DNA of 24,960 nt from CAWHMN01 sp051001135 (GCA_051001135.1 JBPCNO010000169.1:1-24960); one strand, 5' to 3'; counted from the first letter of the stretch, positions 1 through 7,434 are shown. Notes: a model not told the origin generated them from the sequence alone. Translations and numbers: made by a program.

Positions 1-609
1 CTGGGTGAGCTGGCCGGCTGGAACATTCCGGGCGAGCAACTCGGCGTCTATCCCAACCAGGAATTGCCGGAGAAGCTGGGCGGCGTGGGCCGTATGTGCT
101 CCTTCGGCGAGAGCGTCTCCATGACGCCGCTGCAACTGGGAGCGCTGGTCTCTGCCATCGCCAACGGCGGCACGCTCTACTATCTGCAGCACCCCACCAC
201 CGCGGCCGAAGCCGTCAACTTCCAGCCGCACATCAAGCGTACGCTGGATATCAAAAACGTGATTCCCGAAATCTCTAGCGGAATGGACGCCGCCGTCCAC
301 TACGGCACTGCGCGTTCGTTGCGGGCGAACTTCAGTGAACTGCCGGTTCTGGGCAAGACCGGCACCTGCTCCAGCAACGGCACGCGCTATGGCTGGTTCG
401 CCTCCTTCGCCGATACCAGCTATGGGCGCATCGTCACGGTAGTCTTCCTCGAAGGCGGTCGCCCCACCTTCGGACCGAAGGCAGCCGAACTCAGCGGCGT
501 CTTCTATCGCAACCTCTGGGACCACAGCTACTTCGCCATTAAGAATCCGGCGCAGATGCCCATCGAAGGCATCGCGCAGCCTGCGACAGCCAACGGCATT
601 ACACAATAA
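1..609 (+). CDS. Penicillin-binding protein transpeptidase domain, C-terminal part (5' truncated by window edge)
   Basis: The open frame enters from the left edge and ends at TAA 607-609, so only the last 202 residues are visible. It carries the end of a beta-lactam-binding transpeptidase domain, which cross-links peptidoglycan stem peptides in the periplasm. Visible signs are a SFGESVSMTPLQLGALVSAI segment (residues 34-53 from the edge), typical of the helix before the last catalytic motif in class B-type enzymes, and the KTGT box at residues 119-122 (nt 355-366) preceded by the hydrophobic LPVLG. The active-site SxxK and SxN motifs must lie upstream of the window. It is probably a class B PBP or the PBP half of a larger protein; the missing N-terminus prevents a finer call. 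A rho-independent terminator follows 22 nt after the stop. Confidence 0.85.
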   Translation: MGELAGWNIPGEQLGVYPNQELPEKLGGVGRMCSFGESVSMTPLQLGALVSAIANGGTLYYLQHPTTAAEAVNFQPHIKRTLDIKNVIPEISSGMDAAVHYGTARSLRANFSELPVLGKTGTCSSNGTRYGWFASFADTSYGRIVTVVFLEGGRPTFGPKAAELSGVFYRNLWDHSYFAIKNPAQMPIEGIAQPATANGITQ

Positions 610-630
610 CCGCATCCCTTCCTTACAGCA

Positions 631-661
631 AAGGGTCTCCTGCGCGGAGGCCCTTTCTATT
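631..661 (+). terminator. Rho-independent terminator of the transpeptidase gene
   Basis: A 10-bp stem (631-640 aagggtctcc with 646-655 ggaggccctt, one G-T wobble) closes a 5-nt loop and is followed by the T-rich tctattt. It lies 22 nt after the transpeptidase stop and ahead of nnr, so it separates the two transcription units. Confidence 0.6.
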
Positions 662-682
662 TCGCGGGGAGGGCAAGCCGCG

Positions 683-716
683 GTGGGACCTCTGCGGGTC
701 CGCAGCTGCGCAGACC
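683..716 (+). repeat. GC-rich nested palindromes just before the nnr start
   Basis: Several overlapping palindromes crowd this stretch: ctgcg/cgcag around a 4-nt loop (692-705), gcagctgc (702-709) and ctgcgcag (706-713). It ends 3 nt before the nnr ATG, where a Shine-Dalgarno sequence would be expected and none is seen. Its ggtggga-ctctgcg ... gcgcagacc layout resembles the hairpin at 21438-21467, so it may be a member of a dispersed intergenic repeat; that link is an inference. Confidence 0.35.
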
Positions 717-719
717 AGT

Positions 720-2360
720 ATGAACATTCTGACCGTAGCGGAGATGCGCGCCACCGATCGCGCCACTATCGAGAGCGGCACGCCTTCGCTCACGCTGATG
801 GAAAACGCCGGCCACGCCGTGGCCCGCTTCGTCACCCATGAACTGCCGGAGATCGACCGCATCCTGGTGTTGTGCGGCAAGGGCAACAATGGCGGCGATG
901 GTTTCGTCGCCGCCCGCGTGCTCACCGAGATCACCTATGACGTCACCGTTCTGCTGCTGGGCCGCGCCGCCGACGTGACCGGCGATGCGCGAGCCATGCT
1001 CGACCGTCTGTCGTGCGATCTGCGCGAGGCCCCGGATGAAGCCGCATTGGCTGCCGGCGAAGTGGAGCAACTCTTCAGCGGCGCGGATCTCATCCTGGAT
1101 GCTGTCCTGGGTACCGGCTTCAAGCCGCCGCTGAGCGGCTTGGCCGCCGCCGCCGGCCGCCTGCTCGCGACCGTGCCGCACACGCCCGTCCTCTCGGTCG
1201 ACCTGCCCACAGGCTGGGACGCGGACTCTCGGCGCTACACCGAGGCGAACGCTTACCGCTCCGATGCCGTCGTCACCTTCACCGCGCCCAAGGTCGCGCA
1301 TGTCTCGGGACAACTGACGCAAGGTGGCGCGCTCACCCGCCCGGGGAATCTGCAGCAGGGCCCCATCGTCGTGGCCGACATCGGTTCGCCCGCGGAGACG
1401 ATCAGGACGAAGACGGGGCTGAGCTGGGCCGGCGACTCCAAGCGCATCACCGGGCAACCGCGCAATCCCGACGGTAACAAAGGCCAGTTCGGCCATGTGC
1501 TGATTGCCAGCGGCGCCCGCGGACGAGCCGGGGCCGCTGCCATGGCGAGCTATGCCGCCCTGCGCACCGGCGCTGGGCTGGTCACTGCCGCCGTCCCCAC
1601 CTCCATCCTCGAAGCCGTGGCGCTCACCACCCCCGAGCTGATGACGCTGCCGCTCATCGAGGGCGCAAACGGGTGCATCTCCCCCCGCAACCTTGAAGGT
1701 GAGAATTATCAGCGGCTGATCGAAAAAATGACCGTCATCGCCATCGGTCCGGGCCTCGGCGAGGAGCCCGAGGCACAACAGTTTGCCCTGCGCCTGATCG
1801 AGCGGACAAATCTGCCTATGGTGCTCGATGCCGATTGCCTCAACGCCATCGCACAACACGGCTTCTCACTCGATGGCGGCCAGCGCACGCTGGTCTTGAC
1901 CCCGCATCCAGGCGAGATGGCGCGGCTGGTGGGAAAGACAGTGAAAGAGGTGCAGGCAGATCGTGAGAACATCGCGCGCGCCTACGCCACGGCGCACCAC
2001 GTCACGCTGGTGCTCAAGGGCTGGCGCACCATCATCGCGCATCCTGACGGGCGTCTGGCGATCAACACCACTGGGAATCCCGGGATGGCCAAAGGCGGTA
2101 GTGGCGACATCCTCACCGGCATCGTCGCGGCCATGCTGGCGCAGTATAAGGACGATGTCGCGGCGGCGGTTGAGGTCGCCGTCTACCTGCACGGGCTGGC
2201 CGCCGACTTTGCCGTGCGCGAGCAGAACGAGCACACACTGCTGGCCACCGACACCGTCTCTCATCTATTCGAGGCATTTCGCTTCCAGCCGCATGACCGT
2301 GCGGGATATGTTTGGCTGCAGGGTCTGCCCGGCGATCTTGCCGCCGGAAGACTACATTAG
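720..2360 (+). CDS. nnr: Bifunctional NAD(P)H-hydrate epimerase / ADP-dependent dehydratase (NnrE-NnrD fusion)
   Basis: This 546-residue cytoplasmic repair enzyme restores NAD(P)H damaged by hydration. The N-terminal half (about 1-225) is the epimerase (YjeF_N), interconverting R- and S-NAD(P)HX; it shows MNILTVAEMRATD at the very start and the nucleotide loop GKGNNGGDG at 53-61. The C-terminal half (about 240-530) is the ribokinase-like dehydratase (YjeF_C/CARKD), with GPGLGEEPEA, a LTPHPGEMARL segment and the GMAKGGSGDILTG signature. Length matches the usual fused form. The ATG at 720 fits family N-termini, although no Shine-Dalgarno is visible. tsaE follows 21 nt later on the same strand, a pairing seen in many bacteria, so the two are probably co-transcribed. 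Confidence 0.95.
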   Translation: MNILTVAEMRATDRATIESGTPSLTLMENAGHAVARFVTHELPEIDRILVLCGKGNNGGDGFVAARVLTEITYDVTVLLLGRAADVTGDARAMLDRLSCDLREAPDEAALAAGEVEQLFSGADLILDAVLGTGFKPPLSGLAAAAGRLLATVPHTPVLSVDLPTGWDADSRRYTEANAYRSDAVVTFTAPKVAHVSGQLTQGGALTRPGNLQQGPIVVADIGSPAETIRTKTGLSWAGDSKRITGQPRNPDGNKGQFGHVLIASGARGRAGAAAMASYAALRTGAGLVTAAVPTSILEAVALTTPELMTLPLIEGANGCISPRNLEGENYQRLIEKMTVIAIGPGLGEEPEAQQFALRLIERTNLPMVLDADCLNAIAQHGFSLDGGQRTLVLTPHPGEMARLVGKTVKEVQADRENIARAYATAHHVTLVLKGWRTIIAHPDGRLAINTTGNPGMAKGGSGDILTGIVAAMLAQYKDDVAAAVEVAVYLHGLAADFAVREQNEHTLLATDTVSHLFEAFRFQPHDRAGYVWLQGLPGDLAAGRLH

Positions 2361-2381
2361 TCCAAAGCGAGGGAACACCGG

Positions 2382-2945
2382 ATGGCAGGCGAATCGGAAG
2401 GCAAGCACGCGGAGGCCAGGCACTCGGAAACCGCGCACTCGGAAACCGCGCACTCCGAAACTCCTCGTTCCGAAAGCCTGCACTTTGAAACCAAAAGCAG
2501 TGCGGAGACCATCGAAGTGGGGCGCAAGCTGGCCAGGCTGCTGCAGCCGCCAAAGTTTCTCATCCTGCGTGGCGACCTCGGCGCGGGCAAGACCACGCTG
2601 GTGAAGGGCATCGCCGAGGCCCTGGATGCAGCCGATGCCGATGAGGTCACCAGCCCCACCTTCACGCTGGTGCACGAATACGAGGGCACGCGCAACGTAG
2701 CGGGCAAGCCGCAGAAGGTGGAACTCTACCACCTCGACTTGTATCGAGTGGAGACGGAGCGGCAACTGGAGACGCTCGGTCTGGCCGACCTTGCGACGGA
2801 GTCCAGCCTGGTGCTGGTGGAGTGGGGCGAAAAGTTCCCCAGCGTCGTCCAGCGCAGCGATGGCGAAATCCTCATGGAAGCGGGCCCCGAGGACACGCGG
2901 CGTATTACGGTGACGCTGAAAGCCGAGAAGCCTAAAAACCCATGA
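2382..2945 (+). CDS. tsaE: tRNA threonylcarbamoyladenosine biosynthesis ATPase TsaE
   Basis: TsaE is the small P-loop ATPase that works with TsaB and TsaD to add the t6A modification at position 37 of ANN-decoding tRNAs. The Walker A GDLGAGKTT is at residues 64-72, followed by VTSPTFTL (89-96), HLDLYR (117-122) and EWGEKF (147-152), all family hallmarks. The conserved domain begins only near residue 38. The first 36 residues are an extension of five degenerate pentapeptides of type (H/R)SETA, which makes the protein 187 residues instead of the usual 150-160. The ATG has a GAGGG eight to ten bases upstream, and no other ATG lies in frame before the domain, so the extension is probably translated. 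The last 14 nt overlap the 3' end of convergent fabI. Confidence 0.93.
   Translation: MAGESEGKHAEARHSETAHSETAHSETPRSESLHFETKSSAETIEVGRKLARLLQPPKFLILRGDLGAGKTTLVKGIAEALDAADADEVTSPTFTLVHEYEGTRNVAGKPQKVELYHLDLYRVETERQLETLGLADLATESSLVLVEWGEKFPSVVQRSDGEILMEAGPEDTRRITVTLKAEKPKNP
2421..2495 (+). repeat. 15-bp coding minisatellite in tsaE (five units)
   Basis: Five consecutive 15-bp units start at 2421, 2436, 2451, 2466 and 2481. The first two are identical (cactcggaaaccgcg) and the others diverge progressively. Each encodes a pentapeptide of the type HSETA, HSETP, RSESL or HFETK, so the reading frame survives any change in copy number. Confidence 0.85.
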
Positions 2946-3699
2946 TGTTGTAGCCGCAATCGACGTAGAGCGTCTCGCCGGTAATGCCGGAGGCGAGATC
3001 GGAGGCTAGGAAGAGCGCGGCCGCTCCCACCTCCGTCTGGTTCACGTTGCGCGCAAGCGGCGCACGCTCCGCATGTGCCTTGAGCATCTCGCCCAATCCA
3101 CCGATACCGCGTGCGGCCAGCGTCTTGATCGGCCCGGCGGAGACGGCATTCACGCGGATATTCTGTTTTCCTAGATCGGCCGCGAGATATCTCACTGTAG
3201 CTTCGAGCGCGGCTTTCGCCACGCCCATCACGTTATAGCGCGGCACCACCTTCACCGAACCGTAGTAGGTCAAGGTCACGATACTGCCGCCCGCGGTCAT
3301 CAGCGGCGCAGCGGCGCGGCTCAGCGCGATCAGCGAATAGACGCTCACATCATGGGCCACGCGAAAACCCTCGCGCGAGGTAAGAACGAACTCGTTTTCA
3401 AGCTCGGCGGCAGGCGCGTAAGCGACAGAATGCACCAGCGTGTCGAGCTTGCCGAAGCGCTCCTTGATAGTCGCAAAGAGCTGCTCGATCTCGCCGTCGT
3501 TCGACACATCGCACTGGAAGGCCTCGGCTCCAGGCAGATCTGCGATCAGGCCCTCGGCCTCCTGCTTGAGCCGGTCGTTCTGGTAGGTGATGACGAGCTT
3601 GGCGCCGGCCTCCTGCAGCTTCTGCGCGATGCCCCACGCGATGCTCCGTTTGTTCGCTACACCGAAAACGATGGCCGTTCGTCCTTCAAGATTGATCAT
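2932..3699 (-). CDS. fabI: Enoyl-[acyl-carrier-protein] reductase FabI (NADH-dependent)
   Basis: FabI catalyses the last, NADH-dependent reduction of each type II fatty acid elongation cycle in the cytosol. The 255 residues match E. coli FabI (262) almost position for position. GVANKRSIAWGIA (13-25) is the divergent SDR cofactor loop typical of FabI, HSVAYAP (90-96) lies at the substrate pocket, Y145 in LTYYGS corresponds to E. coli Y146, and Y155 and K162 in YNVMGVAK correspond to Y156 and K163. The stop (TAG, 2934-2932) lies inside the tsaE 3' end. The start ATG (3699) has a purine-rich GGGAAGGA about 11 nt upstream. It is probably expressed separately from murI, since the 112-nt gap holds tandem repeats and an inverted repeat. 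Confidence 0.96.
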   Translation of the reverse strand: MINLEGRTAIVFGVANKRSIAWGIAQKLQEAGAKLVITYQNDRLKQEAEGLIADLPGAEAFQCDVSNDGEIEQLFATIKERFGKLDTLVHSVAYAPAAELENEFVLTSREGFRVAHDVSVYSLIALSRAAAPLMTAGGSIVTLTYYGSVKVVPRYNVMGVAKAALEATVRYLAADLGKQNIRVNAVSAGPIKTLAARGIGGLGEMLKAHAERAPLARNVNQTEVGAAALFLASDLASGITGETLYVDCGYNIMGF

Positions 3700-3738
3700 C
3701 CTTGCCCGCGTCCTTCCCTTGGTGGTTCCTTTTGTTCA

Positions 3739-3758
3739 TTGCGCCCGTACCGGCGCAA
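3739..3758 (-). promoter_or_regulatory. 7-bp inverted repeat in the fabI leader
   Basis: ttgcgcc (3739-3745) and ggcgcaa (3752-3758) form a perfect inverted repeat with a 6-nt spacer, 40-60 nt upstream of the fabI start. No T-run follows it in the transcription direction, so an operator or a processing hairpin is more likely than an intrinsic terminator of murI. A possible -10 (TATGCT on the minus strand, around 3768) lies just upstream of it, but no good -35 is seen. Confidence 0.35.
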
Positions 3759-3785
3759 GAGAGAAGCATATCAGCCGCCGTCTTT

Positions 3786-3822
3786 AGCCACCCAACCCTA
3801 GCCACCCAACCCTAGCCACCCA
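3786..3822 (-). repeat. 14-bp tandem repeat with a G-quadruplex motif at the murI 3' end
   Basis: Two perfect copies of agccacccaaccct (3786-3799, 3800-3813) are followed by a 9-nt partial copy. On the minus strand this gives five GGG tracts (3819-3821, 3810-3812, 3805-3807, 3796-3798, 3791-3793) separated by loops of 6, 2, 6 and 2 nt, which meets the usual G3+N1-7 quadruplex rule. The murI stop codon TAG (3814-3812) is inside the repeat, so the structure would form on the coding strand and in the mRNA 3' end. Confidence 0.85.
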
Positions 3823-4651
3823 GATCGACGTGCACTACGTCTTCGATGCGATGACCGAGAAAGCGACCGCCGAGAGCGCGAAACTTCACCACTGAATCGG
3901 TCGCGAAGTAGTGGCAGCGCGGCGACAGGCTCTCGCCGGTCTGCTTCCCTGTGTGGTTTCCGCCCAGACGCTGTGCCACCTCCTCCGCGGTCACTTCGGC
4001 GGAGTCAATCACGCGAATTCCTGGGGGCAGCGCGCGTTCGATCACGGTGCGCAATAGCGGATAGTGGGTACAGCCGAGCACCAGTGTGTCGGCGTGCATA
4101 CCCGGCAGGGCTGCCTCTGCTTCCTGTAGCAGATCGCGTACATAGATGCCCACCACGTCGTGTGTAACCGCGTGATCGATCCATCCCTCTTCAACCAGCG
4201 GCACCAGCAAGGGGCAGGCTTTTTCGAAGGCGCGCAGTGCGCGTGCGCGGCAGGCCGACGCATAGGCATGGCTCTCCACCGTAGCCGCCGTGGCCATCAC
4301 CAGCACATCGCCGCTGCGCGAACTCGCCTTCGCTCCATTCGCTCCGGTTTCGATGACCCCGAGCACCGGCACCGGGCAGGCCGCGCGGATCTCGTCGATG
4401 GCCAGCGCGCTCGCGGTGTTGCACGCGATGACCAGGAACTCCGCCCCCTGCTCCACCAGGAAGCGCGCGCTCGAGACGGCATACCGTGCGATGGTCTGCT
4501 GCGATTTCGAGCCATAGGGCAGCCGCGCGGTATCGCCCAGATAGAGATACTCGGCGGAGGGAATGCGCGCCAGCAGCGCTCGCAACACGGTAAGGCCGCC
4601 GACACCGGAATCAAAGACGCCGATCTTCACGGAAGGTCTGGCTCCGTTCAT
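3812..4651 (-). CDS. murI: Glutamate racemase
   Basis: MurI converts L-glutamate to the D-glutamate used in the peptidoglycan stem peptide, by a cofactor-independent two-base mechanism. The 279-residue protein has DSGVGGLTV (14-22), GDTARLPYG (39-47) and the two catalytic cysteines in ACNTAS (C77) and LGCTHYPLL (C194). The ATG overlaps the stop of the GerM-domain gene by 4 nt (ATGA), so it is the last gene of a translationally coupled operon that begins with the DUF1015 gene. Its stop codon lies in a 14-bp tandem repeat. All family landmarks are intact. Confidence 0.96.
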   Translation of the reverse strand: MNGARPSVKIGVFDSGVGGLTVLRALLARIPSAEYLYLGDTARLPYGSKSQQTIARYAVSSARFLVEQGAEFLVIACNTASALAIDEIRAACPVPVLGVIETGANGAKASSRSGDVLVMATAATVESHAYASACRARALRAFEKACPLLVPLVEEGWIDHAVTHDVVGIYVRDLLQEAEAALPGMHADTLVLGCTHYPLLRTVIERALPPGIRVIDSAEVTAEEVAQRLGGNHTGKQTGESLSPRCHYFATDSVVKFRALGGRFLGHRIEDVVHVDLGG

Positions 4652-5298
4652 GGCTGGTTCTCCACCATCGGAGTCGCCGAGCTGGATGCCAGATAGATGC
4701 GTGAGAGATCGGCGTGTCCGGCCAGCGTCTCGCGCGGTTCGCCATCCACCAGGAAACGTACCTGGGTGATCTCCGGCATGTTGCTGTTCAACGTGGTGAT
4801 CATCGACAGCAGGGTCAGGGTCTCCGGCTCGATGCCCGAAGGGTGCACCTGGACCAGGCCTCCACTCAGGTTCACGACGGCCAGCGTTCCCTCCGGCGAT
4901 CCGCCCGATGAGGCGTTGGGTAGGGCGCTGCCGGTTGCGGCGGCAATCGGCATCAGGAAGACGTCATCCACGCCCGGGTTCGTGGCGATGGGGTGGACCG
5001 AGGCCGGCTTTGCATATTCGGTCAGAAGCTGGTTGAGCAGGAAGCGCGCGCGCGCATGCGGCTCACCCGGCAGTGAAAGCCGCCGCGTGGAAGCCGCTGT
5101 TGAACCATCCGCGTCGTTGGCCAGCATCAGCGTGACGTTGACGGGTTCGGTGTCCGCCGGCGCGCTGAGCGGCGCCGTATCCATCGCTGCATCCAGACGG
5201 TCCTGCGCGCGCTCCCGCAGGCGGATCAAAAAGATCGCCATGAGCGCCGAGACGCAGAGCAGCACCCAGAAGACCACGCGCTGATAGCGGGGGATCAC
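4648..5298 (-). CDS. Membrane-anchored GerM-domain (GerMN) protein
   Basis: This 216-residue protein has one N-terminal transmembrane segment (about residues 8-25) preceded by a short positive stretch, a linker, and a domain at about 85-203 resembling GerMN. Typical features are RARFLLNQLL, the GVDDVFLMP turn, LAVVNLSG, and a final QVRFLVDGE...ETLAGHADLS stretch. The family is named for spore germination protein GerM, but it is widespread in non-sporulating bacteria next to amidase and murI, where it is probably an extracytoplasmic cell-wall factor; its activity is not established. I chose the GTG at 5298 because it makes a GTGA overlap with the amidase stop and puts the hydrophobic anchor at the N-terminus. 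A longer in-frame reading to 5445 runs through the amidase gene and looks spurious. Confidence 0.8.
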   Translation of the reverse strand: MIPRYQRVVFWVLLCVSALMAIFLIRLRERAQDRLDAAMDTAPLSAPADTEPVNVTLMLANDADGSTAASTRRLSLPGEPHARARFLLNQLLTEYAKPASVHPIATNPGVDDVFLMPIAAATGSALPNASSGGSPEGTLAVVNLSGGLVQVHPSGIEPETLTLLSMITTLNSNMPEITQVRFLVDGEPRETLAGHADLSRIYLASSSATPMVENQP

Positions 5299-6062
5299 GG
5301 CTGCACACTCCAGTCGCGCTTCCAGGACTCGATAGCGGCGGCCAGCGCTGCAATGATGCGGCTCTGATACTCCGGATCGCTGAGCGGCGTATCGACCGCT
5401 CCGGCCTTGGTGAGCGGAGCGACCTCCACCGCCACCGCCGGGCACGCGAAGTTGTCCAGCGGCTTGAGCGAGGTGCGTCCGAGCGTCACCGGAATCTCGG
5501 CGTGCGTCATGGCGGAGTTGATCTCGGAGGAGAGACGCAGACTCTGCGCAATGGAGGGCGCCTGCGCCGCGTCCCAGGGCAGCATGCGGGCTGCCGGCGC
5601 AGGCGCCAGCGAAGAGGTAAACAGATGGATCCCGCTGCCGCTGGCAGTAGCATGCAGCGTGATACAGGCCGAGGCTTTGTTCCGGTTGGCAATCTCCGCC
5701 CGCGCGATTGCAGGCATCGTTTTGTCCGCCTCGCGTGTGGTCATCACCTCAATGCCCCGGGCCGCCAGTGCCGAACGCAGCCGCACGGAGATGGTGAGCA
5801 CCAGGTCTTTTTCCTCCAGCCGCGCAGCCAAGTGCGCGCCGCTGTCCTCGCCGCCATGCGCTGCATCGAGGACCACCAGGAAATGCGGCTGTACCTGTGC
5901 CGCTGGCGATGGAAGTAACGCCGGCTTATCGATGCCGTGCGAGTTCGCCTGCAGTGCGACGGATGGAGAGCAGTCCGCGAGCAACAAGACGGCTGCAGCC
6001 GCCAATGCTGTCCAAGTCCTTCGCCGCGCCCTTCGCAGGAAGTCCGGCTCAGTCGAGAGCAT
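5295..6062 (-). CDS. N-acetylmuramoyl-L-alanine amidase (Amidase_3 / AmiC-like)
   Basis: This zinc hydrolase cleaves the bond between MurNAc and L-Ala of peptidoglycan outside the cytoplasmic membrane. The export signal is a basic stretch (RRARRR, about 10-15) followed by an alanine/leucine core; a Cys at residue 31 follows LLAD, an imperfect lipobox, so lipoprotein status is uncertain. Zinc ligands are H69 in DAAHGGEDSG, E84 in LEEKDL and H137 in ITLHATA. E213 in AVEVAPL is at the place of the catalytic Glu. The motif is DAAHGG rather than the common DPGHGG. I prefer the ATG at 6062; a TTG at 6071 is also possible. Either start overlaps the end of the DUF1015 gene, and the stop overlaps the next start (GTGA), so the genes are coupled. 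Confidence 0.88.
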   Translation of the reverse strand: MLSTEPDFLRRARRRTWTALAAAAVLLLADCSPSVALQANSHGIDKPALLPSPAAQVQPHFLVVLDAAHGGEDSGAHLAARLEEKDLVLTISVRLRSALAARGIEVMTTREADKTMPAIARAEIANRNKASACITLHATASGSGIHLFTSSLAPAPAARMLPWDAAQAPSIAQSLRLSSEINSAMTHAEIPVTLGRTSLKPLDNFACPAVAVEVAPLTKAGAVDTPLSDPEYQSRIIAALAAAIESWKRDWSVQP

Positions 6063-7434
6063 AGATGGCAAGGCCGCTCAGCAGCTTGGGATAGAAGTCG
6101 GTGGACTTCTGCGGCATCACCTCGCCATTGAAGGCGACCTCGCGCAGTTCATCGAGCGTAACCGGATTCATCAGGAAGGCAACCTGCGCCGCTCCCGTGG
6201 TCACCTGTTCCTTCGCTTCCGAGGCATCGCGTACATACCGCAGATTGCGCTGTTCGCGGATCGAATCCTCGGAGAGATGGAGCAGCCTTTCCAGCAGCAC
6301 GGCATGGAGTTGCGTCACATCGAGCTGCCGTTGCCGCTCGGAGATGAGCGCCACGCTCGAGTCGGTGGCGCGTTCCTGCGTGCCCCCCGGCGTATCCCCG
6401 AACATCTGCGCAATCGCATCGGGCTTCGCCGTCAGCAGGAAACAGCCGCTCGCCAGCACCGTGACGAACGCGGTTTCCGCCGCTCCGCGCTCCGCCAGCG
6501 TGCGCAGTAACGCGGGAGCATCGTCGTCGTCGAGCGGTTCCACGGTAAAGAAGGCCTCCGCCCGCTTGAGAAAATCCGCGGCGTCGAACTGCTTCAGGCC
6601 AAACACCACCCGGTGTGTGGGCAGGATGGTGAGTCCTTCGGCCTCCATGTTGACGAAGGTCATCATCACGGCAGCTTCCGGATTCAGCGGGCGCGGCAGC
6701 GTCGTGGCCAAGTCCCGCTCCTGCCGGTGCGCCTTGGCGGGGGCATGTTCCCGCGCATAGGCCAGCGCGGTCTCATAGCGATGGTGTCCGTCGGCGATGA
6801 TGAGCTTTTTGTCCTCCATGACGCCGATCATGAGCCGGATGGTGTGCGGGTCGCTGACCTTCGCCAGCCGGTGCAGCACACCGTATTCGTCGGTCACTTC
6901 CACTTCGGGCACAAAGTTGGCGCCGAAGAGTATGCGCTCGATGGTGAGGGCGGGGTCGGAGTAGAGCATGAAGATCTGGCCAAAGTGTGCGCGGGTGGCC
7001 TTGAGCAGATTCAGCCGATCGCTCTTCGGTTTGGACAGGGTCTGCTCGTGGCGGAAGACCACCCGATCCGCATAATCCTGCAACGCGCCCAGGGCGATGA
7101 AACTGCGACGCTCCCGCACCTGGTCGCGCTGTCCGGGAACGGTGAAGCGTTGGGTGTAGGCAAAGATGCAGGGCTCTTTTTCCGTCTGCAGAATGCCCGT
7201 CCGGCGCCATTCGTGGAAGTCGCGCGCAGCCCGTGTATACACGTCGTTCACGCCCGGCTCATCGAAAAGCTCCGGCAGACCCAGGATGATGCGGCACAGG
7301 TTGTATTCGCTGCGCCGGTAGTAGCCCTGCTGCATCGATGGGGTGATCTTGTCGTAGGGCTGCGTCACCACATCTTCCATGCGAACGGAGGACGGGTTAT
7401 AGCGGCTAGCGCGGAAGGGGTAAATGCGGGCCAT
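6049..7434 (-). CDS. DUF1015 family protein
   Basis: A 461-residue soluble protein without signal or membrane segment. It starts with the family-typical MARIYPFRASRYN and QPYDKI, and contains the signature ADGHHRYETALAYA in the middle (about residues 210-225), followed by an ALNPEAAVMM-like region and a C-terminal part ending in YPKLLSGLAIYALD. The biochemical function of DUF1015 proteins is not established to my knowledge, although the conserved DGHHRY resembles a catalytic or nucleotide-handling motif. It is the first gene of the operon with amidase, GerM-domain protein and murI, and its stop lies inside the amidase start region (14-nt overlap), which suggests a job tied to cell-wall or D-glutamate metabolism. 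A weak TTGACC box lies about 90 nt upstream, without a convincing -10. Confidence 0.88.
   Translation of the reverse strand: MARIYPFRASRYNPSSVRMEDVVTQPYDKITPSMQQGYYRRSEYNLCRIILGLPELFDEPGVNDVYTRAARDFHEWRRTGILQTEKEPCIFAYTQRFTVPGQRDQVRERRSFIALGALQDYADRVVFRHEQTLSKPKSDRLNLLKATRAHFGQIFMLYSDPALTIERILFGANFVPEVEVTDEYGVLHRLAKVSDPHTIRLMIGVMEDKKLIIADGHHRYETALAYAREHAPAKAHRQERDLATTLPRPLNPEAAVMMTFVNMEAEGLTILPTHRVVFGLKQFDAADFLKRAEAFFTVEPLDDDDAPALLRTLAERGAAETAFVTVLASGCFLLTAKPDAIAQMFGDTPGGTQERATDSSVALISERQRQLDVTQLHAVLLERLLHLSEDSIREQRNLRYVRDASEAKEQVTTGAAQVAFLMNPVTLDELREVAFNGEVMPQKSTDFYPKLLSGLAIYALD

Noticed and set aside
657..1859. 400-codon open frame antisense to nnr
   Set aside because: It lies opposite a well-recognised enzyme gene in GC-rich DNA, and its translation is low-complexity (Gly/Arg/His/Gln-rich) with no family motif. 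Similar long antisense frames at 7600-8889, 11487-12764, 14431-15621, 17915-19219 and 21556-22866 are rejected for the same reason.
2932..3699. FabI position 93 (Ala where E. coli has Gly) as a triclosan-resistance change
   Set aside because: Ala at this position is normal in many FabI proteins, including those of Gram-positive bacteria, so it is not evidence of resistance.
5299..5445. Longer N-terminus of the GerM-domain protein
   Set aside because: It would be read entirely inside the amidase gene and is Gly/Arg-rich. The GTG at 5298 gives a 4-nt overlap and an N-terminal membrane anchor.
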